Source of the DNA: Vampirovibrionales bacterium
Lineage (GTDB): Bacteria > Cyanobacteriota > Vampirovibrionia > Vampirovibrionales > JAGQHJ01
DNA length: 20,230 nucleotides
Assembly (NCBI GenBank): GCA_025451145.1
Contig: JANWKX010000131.1
Coordinates: 1 to 20,230, forward strand
Reading direction: 5' to 3'
Position numbers and translations under genes: made by a program. Positions 1 through 7,744 of this stretch are shown here, in pieces. How positions within the stretch are numbered: the first letter of the stretch is position 1; each line of letters begins with the position of its first letter. Under the pieces are notes generated by a model. That model searched no databases and had not been told where the DNA came from. It worked only from the letters and a program-made list of their open reading frames with translations.

Positions 1-1
1 T

Positions 2-952
2 GCCAACCAGTCAGTCTGGCTCCCCAAAGCGGATTTGCAGTTGATATCAAAGCCCTATCCCGATTTAGTGAAGGTTCCTCTCACCCAGGCCATGCCCAGC
101 GAGACAGGGTTCACAATTCAAATCCCTCTGTCTTGGCTTCCGCCAATGTTAGTTGATTTGGCGCCAGACCGCATCCGACTCACCCTGTTTCAAGCCGCCT
201 CTTCCTGTGATTTTATCCATTACCTTCCTGGCGTTGAAGACAACGGATTGTCGGAAATCCGATGGCATCAAACAAATTCAGAGCAGGTGGATATTGAAAT
301 TCTGTTGAATAAACCTTTACTGGGATTTACAAGGCGATATGATCCCGCTTCAAAAACTTTTTTTGGAGAGATGAAGACCTCTATTAAGGAACATCAAGGG
401 TTTACCGTTGTGATTGATCCTGGCCATGGCGGTTCTGAAACTGGCTCTACAGCCCCAGAGGGGTCCCCGGAAAAAGAACTCAACCTGTTGATGGCTTTAA
501 AGCTTCGCCATGCCCTCTCACAACATCCCAATATCAACGTGAGATTAACCCGTGAACACGATATTGAACTTGGTTTAGCCGAACGGGTTTTGAAGGCCAC
601 CCAAGCTCAAGGTGATCTTTTGATTAGCCTCCATCATAATGCCTTGCCGGATGGCCGCTCGCCGCTAATAGAGTCCGGTGTCTCCAGCTATTATTACTAT
701 CCCTTTGCATTGCCCTTGGCCAAAATCCTTCAAAAAGCCTTGGTCAATGGAACCGATTTTCAGGATTACGGCATTTTGTATGATAGCTTGGCGTTATGTC
801 GCGTCATGGCCATGCCAGCCATTCTATTAGAGCTTGGTTTTTTGACCCATCCCCAAGATGCTGAACAGTGTCTGGATACAGCACATCAGGATCGGGTGAT
901 TCAGGCCTTGGTTCAAGGCATTTTGGCTTTCCGACACGATTATTTGGGCTGA
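2..952 (+). CDS. N-acetylmuramoyl-L-alanine amidase (Amidase_3), 5' end cut by the window
   Basis: This zinc-dependent cell-wall hydrolase cleaves the bond between N-acetylmuramic acid and the stem peptide of peptidoglycan. The reading frame is open from base 2, so the gene starts outside the window and the TTG at 35 is only the first internal start-like codon. The upstream residues read SVWLPKADLQ. About 115 residues of beta-rich, unrecognised sequence precede the catalytic domain. Counting from the TTG at 35, the zinc ligands are His131 in DPGHGG, a Glu in EKELNL (about 146) and the first His of SLHHNA; the catalytic Glu lies in LLELGFLTHPQD. All Amidase_3 signature residues are present, so it should be active. 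The stop codon lies inside the 3' end of the opposing cytochrome gene (13-bp overlap). The N-terminal part may be an AMIN- or SH3-like wall-binding region, but this cannot be decided from the fragment. Confidence 0.93.
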   Translation, partial: ANQSVWLPKADLQLISKPYPDLVKVPLTQAMPSETGFTIQIPLSWLPPMLVDLAPDRIRLTLFQAASSCDFIHYLPGVEDNGLSEIRWHQTNSEQVDIEILLNKPLLGFTRRYDPASKTFFGEMKTSIKEHQGFTVVIDPGHGGSETGSTAPEGSPEKELNLLMALKLRHALSQHPNINVRLTREHDIELGLAERVLKATQAQGDLLISLHHNALPDGRSPLIESGVSSYYYYPFALPLAKILQKALVNGTDFQDYGILYDSLALCRVMAMPAILLELGFLTHPQDAEQCLDTAHQDRVIQALVQGILAFRHDYLG

Positions 953-1356
953 GCAGGTTTAGCCGTCGCCCCCAAGGTCCGCACATAACGCACCAAGGCA
1001 TGAATCTCTTTAGGAGTGAACGTCGTCTCAAAGGCGGGCATAATGCCTTTCCCGTGCTGAATGGTCAGCGCAATTTCCTGATCCGAAATGCCCTTTTGCC
1101 ATTTGGCATCATTAAAATGAATCCGTGCCCCTTGTAACATGACGGGGTTACCTTCCCCATGAACGCCATGACAACTGGCGCAGTTTTGCGTAAATAGCTG
1201 CTGGCCGGATAGGCTTGAATCTTGCATCGCAGGCGTCTTGGATTCCTTTAACGGCGGCCACTGGGACTGTGGATGGAAAGCCTCTTTCTCAGAACAACCA
1301 GCCGTTATGATGAATGCAGCGGTAACCCATAAGACCCAATACATTGAACGATTCAT
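940..1356 (-). CDS. Class I cytochrome c, predicted lipoprotein
   Basis: This is a small monohaem c-type cytochrome, an electron carrier probably tethered to the outer face of a membrane. From the Met at 1356 it is 138 residues. A hydrophobic stretch (about residues 5-20) ends in ITAG followed by Cys21, a near-consensus lipobox with Thr at -3. The haem-binding motif CASCH spans residues 59-63. The likely axial Met is Met106 in IMPAF, and the closing helix IHALVRYVRTLG is typical of cytochrome c. The frame continues upstream to ATGs at 1371 and 1398. I chose 1356 because it puts a short basic n-region directly before the hydrophobic segment, but no start has a good Shine-Dalgarno site. The gene ends within the amidase gene on the other strand and lies about 80 bases downstream of the kinase-like gene on its own strand, so the two may be co-transcribed. 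No oxidase or reductase partner is visible nearby. Confidence 0.88.
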   Translation of the reverse strand: MNRSMYWVLWVTAAFIITAGCSEKEAFHPQSQWPPLKESKTPAMQDSSLSGQQLFTQNCASCHGVHGEGNPVMLQGARIHFNDAKWQKGISDQEIALTIQHGKGIMPAFETTFTPKEIHALVRYVRTLGATAKPAQPK

Positions 1357-1438
1357 AGGGGATTCTTTCATCAAAGCGGAATATCGTAGCTTGATCATAA
1401 AACGTTGTCGGCTTCAGGAAAACCCCAAAAAGGCAATC

Positions 1439-1954
1439 TTAAGCTCGTTTGATTTTTGCCGCAATCTGCTTGGCAATGGCCTTTAACTCTTCGCGAGATC
1501 CGTTATTCACCACCACTTCATCCCAGCCTTGAGTCTGATCCAGCTCACACTCCGTGGCATCATTTTCGTGAACCAGAGCCCCCCGTTGTTCCCGGGCACT
1601 ACGATCGGATTCAATCCGAATTAAAAAGGCATGGCGCTGCTTCAATCGATCAAATTCCCGTTGGAGCCTGACATCCGAAATAATTTTTGAACCAGGCAGA
1701 TTCAAGACTTTATCCAACCAATAATCAGGGTTTTGTTCACGTCGTCGTTGCCCCAAGGCAATTAATCCCGGGCGGTAAACGCTTTTATGGGATTCGATTT
1801 CACTGGGGGTTAATCGATACAGATGGCCAAATTCCTCTTTAATGGCCCTAGCCAGAGGCGTCTTCGAGTATTCGGGCAGTTCCTGAAGCAGATACTCGGC
1901 AAATAAATCTTTCCCGGCAAATTGTTTACCCGATAGGGCAATGAGATCATACAT
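1439..1954 (-). CDS. P-loop nucleotide kinase-like protein (deoxynucleoside monophosphate kinase-like)
   Basis: The 171-residue protein has a Walker A loop, GKQFAGKD, at residues 9-16 directly after the first beta strand (YDLIALS). Further on come a strand ending in ISDVRLQREFDRL, and FLIRIESDRSAREQRG, which looks like the LID or arginine-rich region of nucleoside monophosphate kinases. This layout matches the dNMP kinase-like / phosphomevalonate kinase-like P-loop group that is common in phages and sporadic in bacterial chromosomes. The sequence does not show the substrate. The ATG at 1954 is preceded on the minus strand by GGTGA at about 10 bases. The gene is divergent from the acyl-CoA dehydrogenase operon (91-base gap) and upstream of the cytochrome gene. 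Dephospho-CoA kinase is an alternative family, but its typical motifs are missing. Confidence 0.7.
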   Translation of the reverse strand: MYDLIALSGKQFAGKDLFAEYLLQELPEYSKTPLARAIKEEFGHLYRLTPSEIESHKSVYRPGLIALGQRRREQNPDYWLDKVLNLPGSKIISDVRLQREFDRLKQRHAFLIRIESDRSAREQRGALVHENDATECELDQTQGWDEVVVNNGSREELKAIAKQIAAKIKRA

Positions 1955-1983
1955 TGTCGTTTGTTCACCATTTACGCTAAAAT
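1954..1983 (+). promoter_or_regulatory. Candidate sigma-70 promoter for the acyl-CoA dehydrogenase-pheST operon
   Basis: TTGTCG (1954-1959) and TAAAAT (1978-1983) are separated by 18 bases and lie about 60 bases upstream of the ATG at 2046. The -10 matches 5 of 6 consensus bases; the -35 is weak. A second TAAAAT at 2004-2009 has no recognisable -35. The -35 begins on the last base of the divergent kinase gene's start codon, so the two transcription units share this gap. Confidence 0.35.
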
Positions 1984-2045
1984 GACACAGTTTCTAAGTG
2001 ATTTAAAATGGATTATTGAGGAAGGCTTAAGGGGTCGTCAAGTTC

Positions 2046-3194
2046 ATGTTTCTGACAGAAGACCAAAAGGGAATACAGCAACTGGCCAGGGATTTTTCAG
2101 ACGCTGTGATTCGGCCAGTTGTAAAGGATATTGAACAAGACAAGCAACATCTTTGGGCGGTGTGGCAGAAAATGGCGGAAGCCGGTTTGACGGGCCTGCA
2201 GTTTCCAGAGACCTATGGCGGTCTTGGAACCGATAACTTATCTTATTTACTGGTGATTGAAGAATTGGCCAAAGCCTCTGCCTCGGTGGCTGTGACCTTA
2301 AGCGTTCATACGACCGTTGGAATTCTGCCGATTTTCAACTACGGCACCGAAGCGCAAAAACAAAAATACTTACCCGCTTTAATTTCCGGAGAAAAAATGG
2401 CCGCCTTTGGTCTGACGGAACCCAATGCCGGATCAGACGCCGGAAGCGGGCTGACCAAGGCCGAGTCCGTTAACGGCCATTTTGTCGTCAACGGCAGCAA
2501 AATCTTTATTACCAACAGCCACTTGGCAGATATTTTCGTCATGACGGCCCGAACCGATAAAACCCATCCGGATCACAAGGGGATTTCAGCCTTTATCGTT
2601 GAGAAAGGCATGCCAGGCTTTCAGGTTGAGCCCGGCGATGAGAAGCTGGGAATTCAAGGATCGGATTGGGGCACACTGGTCTTTGAAGATCTGAAAGTCC
2701 CCAAAGAAAACCTATTAGGGGAGCCGGAACAAGGCTTTAAAGTCTTTATGAACAGCCTGGATGCCGGTCGAATCAGTATTGGCGCTATGGCGCTAGGAAT
2801 TGCGGAAGCCTGCTTGGCGGATTCCATTAAATACGCCAAGCAGCGAAAGCAGTTTGGCCAATCCATTGCCGACTTTGAAGCGATTCAGTTCAAATTGGCC
2901 GATATGGCGACGGAGATAGAAGCGGCTCGACATTTGGTGTATCATGCGGGACGACTAAAAGATGCTGGCAAGCCCTTTGGCAAGGAAGCCTCCATGGCCA
3001 AGCTCTATGCCTCAGAAGTGGCCATGCGTTCAGCCAACCAGGCCGTCCAGATTTTTGGCGGCTATGGGTACACCAAGGATTTTCCTGTGGAGCGCTATTT
3101 CCGGGATGCCAAATGTACGGAACTCGTGGAAGGCACCAGCCAAGTTCAGCGTCTTGTCATTGCACGTCAATTGTTAAGCGGAAACCTTGCATGA
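2046..3194 (+). CDS. Acyl-CoA dehydrogenase (short/branched-chain type)
   Basis: This FAD enzyme introduces the trans-2,3 double bond into acyl-CoA thioesters during fatty-acid or branched-chain amino-acid breakdown and passes electrons to an electron-transfer flavoprotein. The length (382 residues) is normal. The first family signature is AFGLTEPNAGSDAGS (about residues 120-134). It is followed by the beta-domain segment GIQGSDWGTLVFEDLKVP, and then by the C-terminal FAD and subunit-contact segment QIFGGYGYTKDFPVERYFRD. The catalytic base is present as Glu362 in CTELVEGTSQ, as in short- and medium-chain enzymes. The ATG at 2046 follows an AAGGGG-type ribosome site. The gene ends in an ATGA overlap with pheS, so the dehydrogenase and phenylalanyl-tRNA synthetase are probably translated in sequence. 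FixC and FixX, encoded 5 kb away, are plausible downstream electron acceptors via ETF. The exact acyl chain preference cannot be read from the sequence. Confidence 0.95.
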   Translation: MFLTEDQKGIQQLARDFSDAVIRPVVKDIEQDKQHLWAVWQKMAEAGLTGLQFPETYGGLGTDNLSYLLVIEELAKASASVAVTLSVHTTVGILPIFNYGTEAQKQKYLPALISGEKMAAFGLTEPNAGSDAGSGLTKAESVNGHFVVNGSKIFITNSHLADIFVMTARTDKTHPDHKGISAFIVEKGMPGFQVEPGDEKLGIQGSDWGTLVFEDLKVPKENLLGEPEQGFKVFMNSLDAGRISIGAMALGIAEACLADSIKYAKQRKQFGQSIADFEAIQFKLADMATEIEAARHLVYHAGRLKDAGKPFGKEASMAKLYASEVAMRSANQAVQIFGGYGYTKDFPVERYFRDAKCTELVEGTSQVQRLVIARQLLSGNLA

Positions 3195-4252
3195 GTCCAG
3201 TCAGCCACGATATCCAATCCCAACTTCATCAACTCCGTGATGAAGCCCAAAACGCCCTTGCCAATGTCACTACCTTAGAAGAAATTGAGACCTTAAGAGT
3301 CGAATTTTTGGGGCGAAAAGGTCGCCTGACCAACATTAAACGGGGATTAAAAGAGGTTTCTGAATCGGAACGACCTGTCATTGGTGCTTTAGCCAATGAG
3401 ATCAGTGATGCTATTGAAGGACTGCTCCAAAATCGTCTGGAAGCCTTAAAAAAAGAGGCAATGAAAGAACGCCTTTCCAAAGAAACTCTGGATATTACCA
3501 TGCCAGGGACCTATCAACCCATGGGTAGTCCTCACCCCCTCACGTTGGTTACCCAAGAGGTCCTGGATATTTTCTATGGCATGGGTTTTTCCGCCATTGA
3601 TGACAATTTTTGCCCGGAAGTGGAAACCGAGTACTACAACTTTGAGGCCTTGAACTTCCCACCGGATCATCCGGCACGGGATATGCAGGATACCTTTTAC
3701 ACCAATGTGGGGCCCAATGTGTTGCTCAGAAGCCAGACCTCTAACGCGCAGATCCGACATATGGAACAGCATCGCCCACCGGTTCGAGTCGTTTCACCAG
3801 GCAGGGTCTATCGAAACGAAGAAGTCAGCAGCCGTAAAGGGGTTTTATTTCATCAGATTGAAGGCCTCTGGGTAGATGAAAGCACCACCTTTGCCGACTT
3901 AAAAGGCACGTTGCATGAGTTTATCAAGCGCTTTTTTGGCCAGGAGCGTCCCACCCGATTCAGAAACAGCTTTTTCCCCTTCACCGAACCCAGCGCAGAG
4001 GTTGACGTTCAATGTATCCTCTGTAATGGCGAAGGCTGCAGGACCTGTGGACACCATGGCTGGCTGGAAATCCTGGGAGCCGGTATGGTTGACCCCAATG
4101 TTCTTAAAGGGGTTGGAATTGATCCTGAACACTATCAAGGCTTTGCTTTTGGGATGGGCGTTGAGCGCTTGGCCATGCTCAAGTACTCCATTCAGGATTT
4201 GAGGATGTTTTACAATAACGATATTCGTTTTTTACGACAGTTTAAGGGATAA
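3191..4252 (+). CDS. pheS: Phenylalanine--tRNA ligase, alpha subunit
   Basis: This is the catalytic alpha chain of the cytoplasmic alpha2-beta2 enzyme that charges tRNA(Phe). From the ATG at 3191 the protein is 353 residues, close to the usual bacterial length. An upstream in-frame start at 3113 would lie inside the previous gene and add no family residues. The N-terminal coiled coil (about residues 5-95) binds tRNA. The class II core follows: TSNAQIRHMEQ and VVSPGRVYRNEE (motif 2 region), FPFTEPSAEVDV, a cysteine-rich loop CILCNGEGCRTC, GWLEILGAGMVDPNVL, and motif 3, GFAFGMGVERLAML. The start codon overlaps the acyl-CoA dehydrogenase stop (ATGA, 3191-3194), and pheT follows after six bases. 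No T-box or leader peptide is visible before the operon. Confidence 0.97.
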   Translation: MSPVSHDIQSQLHQLRDEAQNALANVTTLEEIETLRVEFLGRKGRLTNIKRGLKEVSESERPVIGALANEISDAIEGLLQNRLEALKKEAMKERLSKETLDITMPGTYQPMGSPHPLTLVTQEVLDIFYGMGFSAIDDNFCPEVETEYYNFEALNFPPDHPARDMQDTFYTNVGPNVLLRSQTSNAQIRHMEQHRPPVRVVSPGRVYRNEEVSSRKGVLFHQIEGLWVDESTTFADLKGTLHEFIKRFFGQERPTRFRNSFFPFTEPSAEVDVQCILCNGEGCRTCGHHGWLEILGAGMVDPNVLKGVGIDPEHYQGFAFGMGVERLAMLKYSIQDLRMFYNNDIRFLRQFKG

Positions 4253-4258
4253 CCATCG

Positions 4259-6721
4259 ATGCGGGTTTCTTTAGAGTGGTTGAGTCAATATGTTGATATC
4301 AAGGATCTGTCTCCTGAGGCCATTGCCGAGGCATTGACCAATGCCGGCCTGGAAGTCGAAGCCATTGAACAGCTGGGGGGCCGGTTTTCAGGCGTAGTAG
4401 TAGGTAAAGTCGAAGCCGTTGAGCCGCATCCCAATGCAGACAGGCTCCGCCTGGCCACCGTAAATCTTGGCCCCTTGGGATCCAATCAGGTGGTTTGTGG
4501 CGCCTCCAACCTGACGCCAGGGATGATTGTACCCTATGCCCAAATTGGGGCATCCGTTATCAGCCGCAAAGATAACCAGCTTTTTGAACTCACCCCTGCT
4601 GTGATTCGAGGGGTACAATCCACCGGTATGCTTTGTTCTATTGGAGAGTTAGGCTTAGAAGATCAGTTTACGGTAGAAGAAGATGGCCTTTGGCCGATTC
4701 ATCACCTAACCACACCAGCAGATTTGGGACGGGATTTGAAAGCGGTTCTTCAACTAACCCCGGATACGGTGTTAGATGTGACGCCAAACGCCAACCGTGG
4801 GGATTTAATGTCCATGATTGGGGTTGCACGGGAAGTAGCGGCATTATTCCAACGACCGTTGACCCTGCCTCAGCCGCCAGTACTGCAATCCAAAACCCCT
4901 AGCCCCTTTCAAGTTGAACTTCCTGAACCTCAGGTGTGCCAGTATTATGCTGGAGCCGTTTTAAACCAGGTTCAATTAAAACCCAGCCCCGATTGGATAC
5001 GTCATCGCCTTCAAAGTGCCGGGATTAGGGCTTTAAACAACGTGGTGGATATCACCAATTATGTGATGTTGGAAACGGGCCAGCCGCTCCATGCCTTTGA
5101 TGCCAATCAATTGGGCAACAAGGGGACTATCAACGTTCGATCTGCCCGTGCTTCTGAAACCCTGGTGACCTTAGATAACATTGAGAGAACGCTAAGCCCC
5201 CAAAACGTGGTGGTGACCCATCATGATAAACCCATTGCCCTAGCCGGGGTAATGGGAGGTGCTGAAACGGAGATCTCTGATTCAACCCAGCGGGTGTTCC
5301 TGGAATCTGCCCTTTTTCCTCCAGCCAGTAATCGAAAAAATGCCAGAGCAGTTGGTCTTCGAACTGAAGCTTCTGCCCGATACGAGCGGGGCATTGATCC
5401 GGAAGCCTGTGTCTATGCTTTTAACCGGGCGATTCAGCTTTTACAAGAGCATGCTAATGCCAGTCTGGAATCTGTTGCCAGTGCGGATCACCGTCATTTA
5501 CAGCCGCTTAAAATCGATTTATCCCAAGCTCGCCTGGAGAAAATCCTGGGATTATCCATACCAACGGAGCGAATTGAACAAAGCCTATCCCTCCTTGGGT
5601 TTTCCATGACGTCTGCCGAAACACCAGGGCAATGGAATGTTTCAGTCCCCTCATTCAGGCAGCATGACGTCACCCGAGAGATTGATCTCATTGAAGAAAT
5701 CATTCGGATTTATGGCTATGATCAAATCCCGTATCACCTGCCCCAAGAGTCAGGCGCACCCACTCGATCCTATCGAAGCCACCTGTTAAACCACATTCGC
5801 TCCACCTTGATGGGCTCTGGCTTAACCGAGGTCGCCACATTATCGCTGATTGGCGACAATATTCTGAAACAAACCGGCTTTTCCCAAGACCCCGAAACAA
5901 CCGTTTCTGTCACGAATTCTCACTCAGTCGATCATACGTTTCTGCGTCAAAGCTTGATTCCCAATCTGCTGGAAGTTGCCCGGTATAACCAAGCCCAGGG
6001 GAATGAATCCTTGTGGTGCTTCGAACTGGGGAAAACGTATGCCAAAGTGAGTGTCCCGGAGGAGAAATCCGCAGGTGTCTCTGAGCCTCTTTATCTCAGT
6101 GGATTAATGATGGGTTCTCTCCGACAAGGAGAATGGCATGAGCGGTTGGAAACCGATTTTTATAGTGCAAAAGGCGTTATCGAAAGCCTTTTAGGTCAAT
6201 TAAATCTCTTATCTTCAGCCCGGTGGATGTCAGAAACCGATATGGAATCCCTTCATCCAGGCCAAAGCACCAAGATTAAGCTTGGCAAACAAGATTTTGG
6301 ATTTGTCGGCAGACTCCATCCTGCTTTACAAGAGCGGCTCAAGATAAAGCATCACGTTTATCTCTTTGAATTTAATGTCGAAATCCTGCAACAAGTGCTG
6401 GAGAAAAAGCAGGAACAGTTGGTTTCTGCTAAACTGTCGGCGTTCCCATTCGTAAAACGGGATATCGCCTTTTTGGCACCCCTTAGTGTGACGCATCAGC
6501 AAATTTTATCGGCCTTCAATCAAGCGCAAGAACCTTTGCTGCAAACGATTGAGCTGTTTGATGAATACCGAAGCCCTCAGCTTGGCGAAGAGAATCGCAG
6601 TTTGGCTTATCGGATGACCTTGCAATCCGCTCAGGAAACCTTAACGGATCAACAGATTGATCAGGCGATCGACAAGCTAAAGCAGCAGCTTGCCAAACAA
6701 TTACCCGTTACCTACAGATAA
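4259..6721 (+). CDS. pheT: Phenylalanine--tRNA ligase, beta subunit
   Basis: This is the beta chain of phenylalanyl-tRNA synthetase, which provides the editing site and tRNA contacts. It has 820 residues, the usual bacterial length. In order: an N-terminal OB-fold tRNA-binding (EMAP-II-like) domain, about residues 39-150, including VEPHPNADRLRLATV; a B3/B4 editing domain with VVDITNYVMLETGQPLHAFD (about 258-277); a B5 domain ending in REIDLIEEIIRIYGYDQIP; the catalytic-like core with FGFVGRLHP; and a C-terminal anticodon-binding ferredoxin fold from about 727 (SAFPFVKRDIAFL) to the end. A ribosome site AAGGGA lies in the 3' end of pheS just before the ATG. The stop is only six bases from the stop of the opposing 80-residue gene, and I see no hairpin terminator between them. 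Confidence 0.97.
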   Translation: MRVSLEWLSQYVDIKDLSPEAIAEALTNAGLEVEAIEQLGGRFSGVVVGKVEAVEPHPNADRLRLATVNLGPLGSNQVVCGASNLTPGMIVPYAQIGASVISRKDNQLFELTPAVIRGVQSTGMLCSIGELGLEDQFTVEEDGLWPIHHLTTPADLGRDLKAVLQLTPDTVLDVTPNANRGDLMSMIGVAREVAALFQRPLTLPQPPVLQSKTPSPFQVELPEPQVCQYYAGAVLNQVQLKPSPDWIRHRLQSAGIRALNNVVDITNYVMLETGQPLHAFDANQLGNKGTINVRSARASETLVTLDNIERTLSPQNVVVTHHDKPIALAGVMGGAETEISDSTQRVFLESALFPPASNRKNARAVGLRTEASARYERGIDPEACVYAFNRAIQLLQEHANASLESVASADHRHLQPLKIDLSQARLEKILGLSIPTERIEQSLSLLGFSMTSAETPGQWNVSVPSFRQHDVTREIDLIEEIIRIYGYDQIPYHLPQESGAPTRSYRSHLLNHIRSTLMGSGLTEVATLSLIGDNILKQTGFSQDPETTVSVTNSHSVDHTFLRQSLIPNLLEVARYNQAQGNESLWCFELGKTYAKVSVPEEKSAGVSEPLYLSGLMMGSLRQGEWHERLETDFYSAKGVIESLLGQLNLLSSARWMSETDMESLHPGQSTKIKLGKQDFGFVGRLHPALQERLKIKHHVYLFEFNVEILQQVLEKKQEQLVSAKLSAFPFVKRDIAFLAPLSVTHQQILSAFNQAQEPLLQTIELFDEYRSPQLGEENRSLAYRMTLQSAQETLTDQQIDQAIDKLKQQLAKQLPVTYR

Positions 6722-6727
6722 CCCTAT

Positions 6728-6970
6728 TTATCGGCCATCTTGAACGGGAATGGCGGCTTTGGCGAATTGAAAGGCTCGTTTTGCCAGGTTGAATTCAGTC
6801 GAACGCATAATGGCCTGCTTGACTGAACGAAAATCATTGACGGATTCGGCATAACGCAGCTGATCCATTAAAAAGTACTTGGATTCACGATAACGCCGAT
6901 CGACCTTCATATATTCTGAAGCTAAGTCGTTGGACTGGTTTTCTTCTGGCTGATGATTTTGCTCACTCAC
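6728..6970 (-). CDS. Unrecognised 80-residue helical protein
   Basis: I do not recognise this family. The protein is highly charged and predicted to be mostly helical from residue 15 on (DLASEYMKVDRRYRESKYFL, then a segment rich in Arg, Ala and Phe). It has no signal peptide, cysteine or membrane segment. The GTG start at 6970 is well supported by a strong Shine-Dalgarno sequence, AGAGGGAG, eight bases upstream, and no ATG alternative exists at that end. The gene is convergent with pheT with a six-base gap and divergent from the secreted-protein gene across a 236-base AT-rich spacer. The good ribosome site and clean placement argue for a real gene; the function is unknown. Confidence 0.65.
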   Translation of the reverse strand: MSEQNHQPEENQSNDLASEYMKVDRRYRESKYFLMDQLRYAESVNDFRSVKQAIMRSTEFNLAKRAFQFAKAAIPVQDGR

Positions 6971-6978
6971 GTGGTACG

Positions 6979-6986
6979 CTCCCTCT
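6979..6986 (-). promoter_or_regulatory. Strong Shine-Dalgarno site that fixes a GTG start
   Basis: Read on the minus strand this is AGAGGGAG, with eight bases between it and the GTG at 6970. It is the main evidence that the 80-residue gene is translated. Confidence 0.6.
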
Positions 6987-7164
6987 GATTGATCAGTAAC
7001 CCCGCTAAAATATGAGATCTGTATATATATTTAAAAACTTTTTTATATTATTTTTTGCGCATTCTGGGTCTTAAATCACAAAACATTTCATTAATTGTTT
7101 TTATACTTTAAATAACTAAAATCCTTCCAAATCGGATTGCTTGAGTGCATGGAAAAGCCTGTGA

Positions 7165-7173
7165 TGATATACT
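7165..7173 (+). promoter_or_regulatory. Candidate extended -10 promoter for the secreted protein gene
   Basis: TGATATACT fits the extended -10 pattern TGnTATAAT with one mismatch, and an ideal ribosome site (AGAGGT, 7194-7199) follows. The hexamer at the standard -35 distance is poor. A TTGAGT lies further away, at 7141-7146, with a 21-base spacer. The region 7015-7130 upstream is strikingly AT-rich, including a run of alternating TA around 7021-7030 and several T and A tracts, which may act as an UP-like or bent element. Confidence 0.45.
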
Positions 7174-7206
7174 TAAGGCACCATTCGTTAAGTAGAGGTC
7201 TTTGTG

Positions 7207-7653
7207 ATGAATCGTTTTGCTTTATTATCCCTAGGGTTGGCTTTAGCCCTGCTCCCCATCGCTGCCCAAGCCTCCAAATGGGTCGCCGTGGACACCAGTA
7301 AACAAGAAACCACGTATGTGGATACTGACAGCATCAAGGTGAAAAAGGATCGTGTCTATGCCAATGAGAAAGGCATTGTGAATAATTTCCTGCACCCCGT
7401 TCGGATTAAGTATGGCTATAACGCCAATATGTACATGGTTACCCATGCCTACGACTGCACCAATAAAACCGTGATGCAGGTTAATCCGATGGAAGTAATG
7501 GCCATTGATGGGCACTTCTTGGGTTACGATGAATCGATGGAGAAAAAAGTGCTCCCAATTAAACCGGATAGCTCTGAAGCCCGTAGAATGAACTATGTCT
7601 GCACCCAGGCGGGTCAAGGCGCCCAACAGACCAAGGCTGCCGATCCATCCTAA
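7207..7653 (+). CDS. Secreted protein of the surface-adhesin E type
   Basis: From the ATG at 7207 the protein is 148 residues. A GTG three bases earlier is also in frame, but the ATG sits seven bases after AGAGGT. A clear Sec signal peptide (Met-Asn-Arg, then a Leu/Ala-rich core) ends with a likely cleavage at AQA-SKW. The mature part reads WVAVDTSKQETTYVDTDSIK, followed by VYANEKGIVN and two cysteines about 70 residues apart (in AYDC and NYVC) that could form a disulfide. This Trp-x-x-Val-Asp ... Tyr-Val-Asp ... Ser-Ile pattern is characteristic of the surface-adhesin E family, originally named from a Haemophilus protein. That name does not prove adhesion here. The protein is probably periplasmic or surface-exposed. 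The gene is monocistronic, with its own promoter and a strong terminator. Confidence 0.75.
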   Translation: MNRFALLSLGLALALLPIAAQASKWVAVDTSKQETTYVDTDSIKVKKDRVYANEKGIVNNFLHPVRIKYGYNANMYMVTHAYDCTNKTVMQVNPMEVMAIDGHFLGYDESMEKKVLPIKPDSSEARRMNYVCTQAGQGAQQTKAADPS

Positions 7654-7673
7654 GCAATTCGCCAATCATGACA

Positions 7674-7709
7674 AAAGACTGAGGGTGACGTTATAGGCCC
7701 TCAGTCTTT
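7674..7709. terminator. Perfect 12-bp hairpin, probably a bidirectional rho-independent terminator
   Basis: AAAGACTGAGGG (7674-7685) is exactly reverse-complemented by CCCTCAGTCTTT (7698-7709) around a 12-base loop. CTGTTTTG follows on the + strand, and an A-run (7673-7676) gives T residues at the far side on the - strand. It sits between the stop of the secreted-protein gene (7653) and the stop of fixX (7745), so it can serve both convergent units. Confidence 0.85.
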
Positions 7710-7744
7710 CTGTTTTGTATGGGTTTTATTGGAGCATTTCAGCC

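Noticed and set aside
1955..2045. A T-box or leader-peptide attenuator controlling pheST
   Set aside because: The leader is under 70 bases, there are no runs of phenylalanine codons and no T-box sequence or antiterminator; pheS also follows acyl-CoA dehydrogenase directly.
6660..6680. A HIP1-type palindrome (GCGATCGC) typical of photosynthetic cyanobacteria
   Set aside because: The best match I noticed reads GCGATCGA near 6667 and is incomplete, so it gives no taxonomic support.
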